Of a stretch of 64,000 nucleotides of DNA, positions 56,937 through 64,000 are shown piece after piece. A program made the translations under genes and the position numbers. The notes under the pieces are model-generated. The model was given only the letters and a program-made list of their open reading frames with translations, made no database searches and had not been told where the DNA came from. How positions within the stretch are numbered: position 1 is the first letter of the stretch; the number at the start of each line of letters is the position of its first letter. This DNA is from an uncultured Candidatus Peregrinibacteria bacterium (lineage in GTDB: Bacteria > Patescibacteriota > Gracilibacteria > Peribacterales > Peribacteraceae): the NCBI GenBank assembly GCA_903825315.1, contig CAIKAD010000001.1, positions 1-64,000 on the forward strand. The letters are read 5' to 3'.

Positions 56937-58496
56937 TCATTTACAAGAAATTGCCAAGCTATTCACCTTCTCACAATTGACGCACGCGAGGTCCCACACG
57001 GAGAGGATATTGCGGCGAGCGAACTGCGCGTCCGTGAGCGGTTCGTAGTATGTGAATGGCCGGTAGAATTCGAACGAGGCGAAAATGAGGCCGGCGAAGA
57101 CGAGCAGTGCGATGGTCTTGCGGTGTTCAGTAAGCTTCCATCCCGCGATCTGCTGAATTTCCATCACCACCAATCCCAAGATGATGAAGCTGAAGAGGAG
57201 GGGGATAAAGTAGTGGTACAAATACAGGACGCGGGTGATGCGGCTGATGGCGATCATGTACGCCACGTACAAGCCGAGGAATACCGTGAGGTGGAAGCGG
57301 TTCCGGAGAGGTTTCTTGAGGTCAAGAACTACGGAGCAGAGGAGGAGCGCGGCACCTATGAGGACAGCGAAGAACGAGGCGAGCCATACCACCGGGTTGC
57401 TCTGCAGGTAAAGGTAGCGGTACTCCTTGCTGTCTGGCGTCTCCCAGCGGTAATTGATGGAACGTCCCCCGAGCGGCCACATGTACCAGGGGCTGCCGTT
57501 CTCATCGGCCTTGCACAGATCCAGGCGCGGGGTGCCGGCGTTGTAGTGCGAAACGAAGTGCCAGGCGTCGGCGAGCATTGCGGGGAAGGCAAAGAGGGAG
57601 CCAGCTTTGCCGTTGTCCAGGTACCACTTGGCGGTGTCTGAGGATTGGTAGTATCCGTTGTCGGGAAGCTCCGAAACGATGCGCTTGCCACGTGCGAAAT
57701 GGATTTCCCATACGCCGGCATACACCACCACGAATCCGAGCAGGAACAGCCCCAGACCTTTGGACATGCGCTTCCACGTTGCCGACCGTTGTGCAAGCTC
57801 CTGCGTCCGCAGCGGACGCCATGCCCACAACCACACAGGAACGAGAAGAATAAAGACCAGGCCCACCACTTTGGTTGTGGCGACGAGGGCAAACGCCGCT
57901 CCGAAGAGGATGCTGATTGCGGCCGTCATCCGTTTTCCTTTGGAGGGCTTGGCCGCGTCCGGTCGCCGCTCAAGCAGGAGCAGGAAGCAGAGGATGGTGA
58001 GCAGCGAAAAGAAGACCAGCGGCCCTTCCAGCATGGCGCCGCGGAGGTGTACGAGGAGCGCGTTATCAAAGATATAGAGGAAGGAGAGGAGCGTGGAGAA
58101 CAGGGCGTGGCGCGTGACCAGGAGGAAGATGAAGAAGAGGAGAGGGGCCGCGAGCCACGCGAGCAGCGCGGGGAAGAAGCGGTAACCGGCGAAGGAGAAA
58201 GTGTCCGGAAAGTTCCTCCCGTAGTCCGTGTTGAGGAATTGGTCCGATTTCTCGTTGGGATGCAGGAGTTTTTCCCCGGCGGCGACGAGCAGCTTACCCA
58301 GCGGCGGGTGCTGCTCCATAAAGAACACCCCGTGCAGGTACTTTTGCGCGCTGGCGATGTGGTAGTTCTCGTCCCAGTAGACGCGCTGTGGTTCTGCGTA
58401 GCGGAAGAAGTACGTGAGGAAGGAGAGCAGAATGACGAATCCGAGGAAGAGAAACGTCTGGCGCGTCCAAAGAGGGGTGGGAGGGGTGTCGTGCAT
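56937..58496 (-). CDS. Protein O-mannosyltransferase-like GT39 enzyme
   Basis: The 519-aa product has a PMT-type N-terminus with the DE motif (VYWDENYHIASAQKYLHG) and FMEQHPPLGKLLVAAGEKL, then about ten membrane helices and a PMT C-terminal four-helix part (YLYHYFIPLLFSFIILGLVV). PMT enzymes move mannose from a polyprenyl phosphate to Ser/Thr of exported proteins. TACACT lies 6 nt upstream of the ATG. It is divergent from the Ser-rich surface protein genes, its likely substrates. Confidence 0.87.
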   Translation of the reverse strand: MHDTPPTPLWTRQTFLFLGFVILLSFLTYFFRYAEPQRVYWDENYHIASAQKYLHGVFFMEQHPPLGKLLVAAGEKLLHPNEKSDQFLNTDYGRNFPDTFSFAGYRFFPALLAWLAAPLLFFIFLLVTRHALFSTLLSFLYIFDNALLVHLRGAMLEGPLVFFSLLTILCFLLLLERRPDAAKPSKGKRMTAAISILFGAAFALVATTKVVGLVFILLVPVWLWAWRPLRTQELAQRSATWKRMSKGLGLFLLGFVVVYAGVWEIHFARGKRIVSELPDNGYYQSSDTAKWYLDNGKAGSLFAFPAMLADAWHFVSHYNAGTPRLDLCKADENGSPWYMWPLGGRSINYRWETPDSKEYRYLYLQSNPVVWLASFFAVLIGAALLLCSVVLDLKKPLRNRFHLTVFLGLYVAYMIAISRITRVLYLYHYFIPLLFSFIILGLVVMEIQQIAGWKLTEHRKTIALLVFAGLIFASFEFYRPFTYYEPLTDAQFARRNILSVWDLACVNCEKVNSLAISCK

Positions 58497-58522
58497 GGCA
58501 ATAGTGTAGGGAAGGAGTGGCG

Positions 58523-58551
58523 TTGAGGAAACGGCACCTTGCTGGTACGCT
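58523..58551 (+). promoter_or_regulatory. Leaderless promoter of the first Cys-rich protein
   Basis: TTGAGG (58523-58528) and TACGCT (58546-58551) are 17 nt apart; the ATG at 58559 follows after 7 nt. A TACGCT box also precedes the second Cys-rich gene by 9 nt (59817-59822). Confidence 0.6.
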
Positions 58552-58558
58552 CAGGTCC

Positions 58559-59728
58559 ATGCTTCGGGAGCGCTTTTCCCATCCCACGCTGGCGTGGACG
58601 GTGCTCACTATCATGCTGATGATTGTGACCGTGGCGTTGAGTATGCAGGATAGCCGCCGCATGTTTCGCGCGTCCGTCACCGACGCGTTGCCATCCTGCG
58701 AGGGCATGCCAATCCTTCTTGATTACCCACAGCCGGGCCCCGATGGCCCGTTTGAGGAGTGTCAGTTCCAATGCGCGGACAGCCAGCAGTACTACCTCGT
58801 GTACACCGACGTGAACCCCGGAAGCGGTATGCTCTCTGCTATGCAGTGCGGCAAGGATCCTTCGTGCGTCAACACGGGAGAGAGCGGGATGTGGGAGTGT
58901 GACAGCGCAATGCAGCCTTCTGCCATTACCGTGAACGTCGATTATCCGGACGGCATATCATCGTCATCCGTTGCTACAGCGGGTTCCGGGGCCCTTTCTT
59001 CCCCCTTTGTTCCACTTCCCATTGCCAGCACTGCTTCGGAAACTTCTTCAGCAGGCCTCTCTCCGTGGACACTTACTCTCCATAGATCTTCCTCTTCCCG
59101 GTCGACGGAGAATTCCCAGGCTTCTTCCCTCGGAGAAGAGGAGGTGCCTCCGGAAAGCTCTTCGGCACAGGAGATCACGGAGATGGAACCGCAACAATCT
59201 GTGTGCGGCAACGGCATTCTTGAACCGCAGGGGGGAGAGGAGTGTGATCCTCCTTCGCCTGCGGGTTTCGAAGGGGCAGGTAACGGTCCGGAAAACGGAC
59301 AGTCAGGATTGCTCTGTTCTGCCGTGTGCCGTCTCCTCCAAACACCGCGGTGCGGCAATGGCGTAATCGAGACCGGGGAGGAGTGCGATAATGGCCTTCA
59401 GAACGCCGCCCCGCCCGCTCCCTGTTCGCCCGCTTGCCGAGGGTACGCTGCCGTTGCAACGGTGGCTGCCGCTTCCGTCTGTGGCAATGGGGTGTTGGAG
59501 GCGCCGGAGCAGTGTGACTACGGGCAGATGAATGGCATGCCCGGCGGGCTCTGTGATCGCGAATGCAGAGTCGTCGTGTTTGATCCCCAGGTTCACGGTG
59601 CTGCGACACTCGCATCACTTATGCCCGTGCCGCAGGTGCAGGGGGCTACGGGCCCGGCTGTGCTGGGGGCAGTCGCCGGAGGTGCGGCTGCCGGGTGGGC
59701 ATGGATGAGGAGGAAGAAGAAGTCATAA
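58559..59728 (+). CDS. Surface protein with Cys-rich repeats and C-terminal anchor
   Basis: The 389-aa product has an N-terminal membrane helix (LAWTVLTIMLMIVTVALSM), a Cys-containing domain, a Ser-rich stalk, three Cys-rich repeats (CGNGILEPQGGEECD, CGNGVIETGEECDNG, CGNGVLEAPEQCDYG) of the Myxo-disulfide/DUF4215 type, and a C-terminus with TGPAVLGAVAGGAAAGWAWM followed by RRKKKS. Repeats would fold by disulfides outside the cell. The C-terminus is a helix plus basic tail, like a sorting signal. The start is set by the -10 box 7 nt upstream. Confidence 0.83.
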   Translation: MLRERFSHPTLAWTVLTIMLMIVTVALSMQDSRRMFRASVTDALPSCEGMPILLDYPQPGPDGPFEECQFQCADSQQYYLVYTDVNPGSGMLSAMQCGKDPSCVNTGESGMWECDSAMQPSAITVNVDYPDGISSSSVATAGSGALSSPFVPLPIASTASETSSAGLSPWTLTLHRSSSSRSTENSQASSLGEEEVPPESSSAQEITEMEPQQSVCGNGILEPQGGEECDPPSPAGFEGAGNGPENGQSGLLCSAVCRLLQTPRCGNGVIETGEECDNGLQNAAPPAPCSPACRGYAAVATVAAASVCGNGVLEAPEQCDYGQMNGMPGGLCDRECRVVVFDPQVHGAATLASLMPVPQVQGATGPAVLGAVAGGAAAGWAWMRRKKKS

Positions 59729-59831
59729 TCTGCTCTGACAGAATATTGATTTGGTACAAGTTCACCGAACGTTTTCCGGTCAAGCCTTACATTTTCCGTT
59801 TAGACCAACACAAAGGTACGCTGTGTTGGAT

Positions 59832-62705
59832 ATGGTGTTGCGCCGCTATGCGCCGCTTGCGCTCTTCCTCTTCTTAGTCACTGTACTTGCGGGGACGCTC
59901 TGGCGTAACCAGATGAGGGGAACATTTACGGGGCAGATTATTCCCAATTGCAGTGTACCCGGAGCTTGTGGAAGCGCCTGTCCAGCGGGAACAACGTGTT
60001 CTCCCGGCTTGAGCGAAGCCGGCAGTCCTGCCTGTGTTTGCGCGGCGAATTCTTCTTCATCTTCTTCCTTTACTTGTACGAGTCAGCCGTGGCCGAGCTG
60101 CGGCGGTACTTGCCCTCCCGGTCTGACATGTGAGAGTGCAGTCGGCGCAACGACGTGCACATGCCGGGCGGTGGATTCTTCATCATCATCTTCTTCCTTT
60201 ACTTGTACGAGTCAGCCGTGGCCGAGCTGCGGCGGTACTTGCCCTCCCGGTCTGACATGTGAGAGTGCAGTCGGCGCAACGACGTGCACATGCCGGGCGG
60301 TGGATTCTTCTTCGTCTTCTTCGTATTCTTCCTTCAATTGTGCGGGTCAGCCATGGCCGAGTTGCATTGGTACCTGCCCGCCTGGGCAGATATGCGAGAG
60401 TGCAGTCGGCGCAACGACGTGCACATGCCGGGCAGTGAATTCTTCGTCTTCCGTCATCAGTATTCCAGGAAGCCGTGCTTCCAGTAGCTTGAGCGGTGGT
60501 CCATCCAGTGATCCCCGCAGCGGATCATCCAGTGGTCCAAGCAGCTGGCCCTCCGGTGACCCGAATTCCAGTTCCAGCAGTAGAACCTCTGGCGGTCCCA
60601 GCAGCAGTCTTTCCAGTAGGTCGAGCAACGGAGGATCTTCCGGCGGAGGGAGCAGCGGTGGCAGTAGCATCTCCACCAGCAGTACAAGTAGTAAGAGCGG
60701 GAGCAACACCAGTGAAAGCAGTACAAGCAGCAGCGCTATTGCCTGTGCGGCGGATTGCGGTCGCATTGTTAACGGCCAGACGTGCAACGGTAGCGTGCAG
60801 AGCACCAAAGACTGTTACCAGCAGTGCATTGCTCTTCATCCTGAGAATCCGGATGGATGCACATACTCGTGCAAAAACCCTGGTGACTTTGCCAAGGTAT
60901 GCCTGCTCGATGAATGCTGTTGCTGCCCCAACAGGAGTTCCGCGAGCAGTAAGGCTTCATCCAAATTCTCCGCGTTCTCTGCGAGTTCCAAAAAGTCCTC
61001 AAGTTCTTCCTCCTGGAAGGTCTGCAAGGCAGGGTTTACCTGCGGAGTATGGATGGAGCAGAATTCCTGCCAAGAAACGTGGATCGACTGCTTCGGCGGG
61101 GTCCTCCAATGTTCCGGGGAATGCGGGGATACTTCCTGCGGAGGAACATGCTGCTCGTGCGTCCCCAAACCTTCTTCGAGCGCTTCCTCCAAGTCCTCAT
61201 CAACATCTTCTCGTTCCAGCCTACGCAGCAGATCTTCCAGTTCTCTCTCTCGCAAATCATCTTCTTCCAAACCCGGTTCCAGTGCGGGCAGTGCATCTTC
61301 CTCTTCTCCGAGTTCCTCCTTTTCATCTTCCACATCCAGCTCTTCCGTGAGCAGCACGTCGTCATCTGTTTCTTCCAGGAGCTCCTCGAAGAGCTCTTCC
61401 AAATCATTCAAGTCATCTTCAAGAAGTTCCGTACGTTCGTCCTTCAGGTCGTCCACTTCTTCCAGGGTAACATCGAGTTCTTTCTCCCGCTTCGCGGTCC
61501 TTTCGCCCTACTGCGGCAACGGCATCTTGGATACGGCGTATGGGGAGCAGTGCGACCACGGTGGGCGGAACGGAACATCCCACGATGCCTGCGCCAAGAA
61601 CTGCACGCTCGTCCCCCGTTGCGGGAACGGGATTGTGGAGCAGGGGGAGCTCTGCGACAGGGGCTTGGCGAACGGCTTGCCGGATTCCCTTTGTTCCTCT
61701 TCCTGTGCCCTTGCCTCCGGCACGTGCGGGAATGGCAGGATTGATCCCCGTGAGAGTTGTGATGATGGGGATACGGAAGATGGAGATGGCTGTTCCTCCG
61801 CGTGCGTACTGGAGGCGACCACCGTCCCATCGTGCGGTGACGGGATCGTCGAAATTGGTGAGCAGTGTGACCCGCCTTCGTCCGCCTCGGCGGACTTCGG
61901 CGAGGCAGGCGACGGGAATACCGATGACAATGACGGTTGCAGCAGTTCCTGCCGGCTGGAATTTGATATCCTTCCCGGTTGTGGCAACAAGATATTGGAG
62001 CCGGGCGAGGAGTGCGATGAAGGTTTGGAAAATGGCACGACCTCTTCCCCCTGTACGCTCTTCTGCGGTCTCGCGAACGTCTGTAGCAACGGTTTCCTCG
62101 ATTCCGGAGAGGAGTGTGACGACGGGAATACGCAGGACCGTGACGGCTGCTCATCCTCTTGTACGATTGAACCGGAATCCTACCCCACATGCGGCAACTT
62201 CCAGATCGATCCCGGGGAAACGTGTGACGATGGCAATCTGCGCAGCGGCGATGGCTGCTCTGCCGACTGCCATCTGGAACTCTCCATGACGCCGTTCTGC
62301 GGCGACAACATTCTAGAGGTAGGGGAGCAGTGCGACGACGGTCCCGAAAATGCCGATACCCTCCCGGACCATTGCCGCACGAACTGTTTCCTGCCCTGGT
62401 GCGGGGACGGCATTCTCGATGGTGGGGAACAGTGTGACCAGGGCATGCAGAACGGTCGGCCTTCGGCCTCCTGCGATATTTACTGCCGTTCCCTCGCGGC
62501 TCCGGCTGCACAGGAGCCTTCGGTGATCACGCTGCCGTTCGGGGCATCTCTCATCAATCCTTCGCAGTCGTCACAGAATGTCGCAATGTCTCCTCTTATT
62601 ACTCCCACCGCTCCTCCACAGGGCAAGACGGGTCCGGCAACGCTCGCAGTGATGGCAGCGGGTGCTGCTGCAGGTTGGTCATGGGTGAGGAGGAAGAAAA
62701 AATGA
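59832..62705 (+). CDS. Giant Ser/Cys-rich surface protein with C-terminal anchor
   Basis: The ~957-aa product starts with a membrane helix (YAPLALFLFLVTVLAGTLW), then three ~44-residue Cys repeats (QPWPSCGGTCPPGLTCES), Ser-rich low-complexity stalks (about residues 215-300 and 450-555) separated by further Cys domains, nine Cys repeats of the CGNGILDTAYGEQCD type (DUF4215/Myxo-disulfide), and the same C-terminus as its neighbour (TGPATLAVMAAGAAAGWSWV then RRKKK). The Ser stalks are good O-glycosylation candidates. Codons within the stalks are TCC/AGC-biased and repetitive. ATG 59832 follows a TACGCT box by 9 nt. Confidence 0.83.
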   Translation: MVLRRYAPLALFLFLVTVLAGTLWRNQMRGTFTGQIIPNCSVPGACGSACPAGTTCSPGLSEAGSPACVCAANSSSSSSFTCTSQPWPSCGGTCPPGLTCESAVGATTCTCRAVDSSSSSSSFTCTSQPWPSCGGTCPPGLTCESAVGATTCTCRAVDSSSSSSYSSFNCAGQPWPSCIGTCPPGQICESAVGATTCTCRAVNSSSSVISIPGSRASSSLSGGPSSDPRSGSSSGPSSWPSGDPNSSSSSRTSGGPSSSLSSRSSNGGSSGGGSSGGSSISTSSTSSKSGSNTSESSTSSSAIACAADCGRIVNGQTCNGSVQSTKDCYQQCIALHPENPDGCTYSCKNPGDFAKVCLLDECCCCPNRSSASSKASSKFSAFSASSKKSSSSSSWKVCKAGFTCGVWMEQNSCQETWIDCFGGVLQCSGECGDTSCGGTCCSCVPKPSSSASSKSSSTSSRSSLRSRSSSSLSRKSSSSKPGSSAGSASSSSPSSSFSSSTSSSSVSSTSSSVSSRSSSKSSSKSFKSSSRSSVRSSFRSSTSSRVTSSSFSRFAVLSPYCGNGILDTAYGEQCDHGGRNGTSHDACAKNCTLVPRCGNGIVEQGELCDRGLANGLPDSLCSSSCALASGTCGNGRIDPRESCDDGDTEDGDGCSSACVLEATTVPSCGDGIVEIGEQCDPPSSASADFGEAGDGNTDDNDGCSSSCRLEFDILPGCGNKILEPGEECDEGLENGTTSSPCTLFCGLANVCSNGFLDSGEECDDGNTQDRDGCSSSCTIEPESYPTCGNFQIDPGETCDDGNLRSGDGCSADCHLELSMTPFCGDNILEVGEQCDDGPENADTLPDHCRTNCFLPWCGDGILDGGEQCDQGMQNGRPSASCDIYCRSLAAPAAQEPSVITLPFGASLINPSQSSQNVAMSPLITPTAPPQGKTGPATLAVMAAGAAAGWSWVRRKKK
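60064..60442 (+). repeat. Three tandem 129/135-bp coding repeats
   Basis: The first two units (starting near 60064 and 60193) are identical over more than 100 nt; the third (near 60328) has diverged. Each encodes a Ser run and a Cys-rich module ending in CTCRAV. The identity points to a recent duplication or gene conversion. Confidence 0.85.
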
Positions 62706-62820
62706 TGGGGATGCCAAGGATGCCGACGATTCCAAAGATCCGCGAACATGCGAGTTTTCGTTGTTTGATATGTATGGTTCCGTGAAATCCTTGGCCTCGC
62801 CGGAAACCTGGGAATCTCAA
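62702..62820. repeat. Diverged nonamer-type repeat before ftsH
   Basis: GGATGCCAA, GGATGCCGA, CGATTCCAA follow in 9-bp steps after the surface-protein stop; the opposite side has AATCCTTGGCCTCGCCGG. Arms match only in part, so this is a decayed or different-word version of the palindrome design. Confidence 0.4.
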
Positions 62821-62869
62821 CTTTTTTCCTCCACTGCTTCTTCCCGAAAAGACGCTACAATGCTAGGCT

Positions 62870-64000
62870 ATGGCCGTGTCACCCGCACCGTACAGACCGC
62901 CCCAACGCAGCAGGCAACAGTGGCTTCTCAGCGCCTTCCTCTTTAGCGCTCTCGTGTTTTTATCTCTTCTCTTCCTGTTCAATCCGGAGCAGGGGGAGGA
63001 AAAAAAGCTCGCGGCCGCCAAGGAGGTTCCCCTGAGCGAGATTACGCGGGGCTACGCGGACGGCAAATTCGACAAGATCCTCATCCGCGATAACAAGGTG
63101 TATGCCACCCAAAAGGATGGTGCGATGGTCCAGTCATATAAGGAGTCAACCGATTCCTTGAGCCAATTGGGATGGAACGATCCCAAGAATGCCACGGTGG
63201 TCTCGGTGGAGAACCGCGAAACGGCCAACCTGTTCTTTGCCATCCTGCCGGATCTCCTCTTCTTCTTCCTTATCCTTGCGGGGGTGGTGTGGCTCTTCCG
63301 CGGCATCGCCCGCAGCCAGTCTACGGCGCTTTCCTTTGGTAAGTCGCGTGCGCGCATTGCGGATGCCAAGCAGGTAAAGACGCGCTTTGTGGACGTGGCA
63401 GGTGCGGAGGAGGCCAAGGAGGATCTGGTGGAGGTGGTGGACTTTCTCAAGAATCCCAAGAAATACACGAGCATCGGTGCCAAGATTCCCAAGGGCGTGC
63501 TCCTGGTGGGTTCGCCGGGCACGGGCAAGACGCTCCTTGCGCGCGCGGTCGCGGGCGAAGCGGGGGTACCGTTCTTCTCCATTGCCGGCTCGGAGTTTGT
63601 CGAAATGTTCGTGGGCGTGGGCGCGAGCCGTGTGCGCGACCTCTTTACGCGCGCCAAGCGCAACGCGCCGTGCATCATCTTCATCGATGAGATCGATGCG
63701 GTGGGCCGGCAGCGCGGCGGCGCGGGGTTTGGCGGGGGGCACGACGAGCGCGAACAGACGTTGAACCAGATCCTTACGGAAATGGATGGCTTTGAGCAGG
63801 GGACCAACGTGATCGTGATGGCCGCCACGAACCGGCCGGACGTTCTCGATATCGCACTCCTCCGTCCCGGCCGCTTCGACCGCCGCATCTTTATCGACAA
63901 GCCGGATCTCGCCGCGCGCGAGAAGATTCTGGAAGTCCATTCGCGCAATAAGAAGGTTGCCAAGGGGGTCAAACTCCTCGACATCGCCAAGCAGAGCGTG
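62870..64000 (+). CDS. ftsH: ATP-dependent zinc metalloprotease FtsH, N-terminal part
   Basis: The visible 377 residues cover an N-terminal membrane helix ([19 protein letters not shown]), a ~90-residue extracytoplasmic domain, a second helix ([19 protein letters not shown]) and most of the AAA+ ATPase: Walker A GSPGTGKT near residue 213, Walker [11 protein letters not shown], and the second region of homology [20 protein letters not shown]. The zinc-protease domain lies beyond the window. FtsH degrades misfolded membrane proteins. TACAAT (62856-62861) lies 8 nt before the ATG at 62870. Confidence 0.95.
   Translation, partial: MAVSPAPYRPPQRSRQQWLLSAFLFSALVFLSLLFLFNPEQGEEKKLAAAKEVPLSEITRGYADGKFDKILIRDNKVYATQKDGAMVQSYKESTDSLSQLGWNDPKNATVVSVENRETANLFFAILPDLLFFFLILAGVVWLFRGIARSQSTALSFGKSRARIADAKQVKTRFVDVAGAEEAKEDLVEVVDFLKNPKKYTSIGAKIPKGVLLVGSPGTGKTLLARAVAGEAGVPFFSIAGSEFVEMFVGVGASRVRDLFTRAKRNAPCIIFIDEIDAVGRQRGGAGFGGGHDEREQTLNQILTEMDGFEQGTNVIVMAATNRPDVLDIALLRPGRFDRRIFIDKPDLAAREKILEVHSRNKKVAKGVKLLDIAKQSV

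Noticed and set aside
57645-58526. 293-codon plus-strand frame opposite the PMT-like gene
   Set aside because: The charged low-complexity sequence is the complement of hydrophobic membrane codons; the minus-strand frame has PMT motifs.

Overview
The window looks like a chromosomal segment of a Candidate Phyla Radiation (Patescibacteria) bacterium, most likely of the Peregrinibacteria/Peribacter type. This placement is inferred from gene content: the S10-spc-alpha ribosomal cluster lacks rpmD (L30), ribosomal genes show no Shine-Dalgarno sequences, many secreted proteins are Ser-rich and Cys-rich, and very large 'CGNG' Cys-repeat proteins sit beside GT-C glycosyltransferases. Base composition is moderately GC-rich.

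Layout. 1-741: 3' end of 23S rRNA, 5S rRNA and a terminator. 850-7,980: a small hypothetical gene, a Tat-type secreted protein, an RluB-type pseudouridine synthase, a beta-CASP metallo-beta-lactamase RNase, two tiny ORFs, and a lysyl-tRNA synthetase fused to an HD domain. 8,050-28,360: the ribosomal super-operon (L3 to S9) with SecY, Adk, Map, IF-1 and RpoA; between S5 and L15 it is interrupted by a reverse-oriented block holding two CAP-domain secreted proteins, an uncoded palindrome-rich stretch and guanylate kinase. 28,480-33,090: small secreted or unknown proteins, a large beta-repeat surface protein, a type IV pilin-like protein and a CuA-type cupredoxin lipoprotein. 33,290-40,690: a MacAB-like ABC exporter opposite a two-component system, each with a small protein sharing one helical motif. 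40,730-46,190: an XRE/DUF2178 pair, a nitronate-monooxygenase-like enzyme, a TPR-containing GT-C transferase between 130-bp direct repeats, DprA and tRNA-Thr. 46,200-52,860: a GIY-YIG gene behind a REP-like doublet, a pentapeptide protein, a membrane protein, TpiA, an SPFH protein, RpiB, Rpe, a DUF192 lipoprotein and PurC. 52,880-62,710: two GT-C transferases, a GT2 transferase and two Cys/Ser-rich surface proteins, readable as a surface O-glycosylation module with its likely substrates. 62,870-64,000: start of ftsH, cut by the window edge.

Three themes recur. (1) About 19 genes have a TANNNT -10 box only 6-11 nt before the start codon, which predicts widespread leaderless transcripts. (2) Gene ends carry imperfect palindromes whose arms are built from degenerate 9-bp words, for example RGAANCCGA on the left and TCGGNTTCY on the right. 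Arms of the same design are embedded in frame in the C-terminal tails of L4, L22 and S17 and in the LysRS linker, where they encode Ser-rich tails. (3) Other short palindromic or dispersed elements sit inside genes or at breakpoints: an in-frame insert in tpiA, a tpiA 3' remnant beside a CTCAGGGCA element, a related element in the beta-CASP gene, and a REP-like doublet that supplies the promoter of the GIY-YIG gene.

All functions are assigned by reading motifs by eye; no database search was run.
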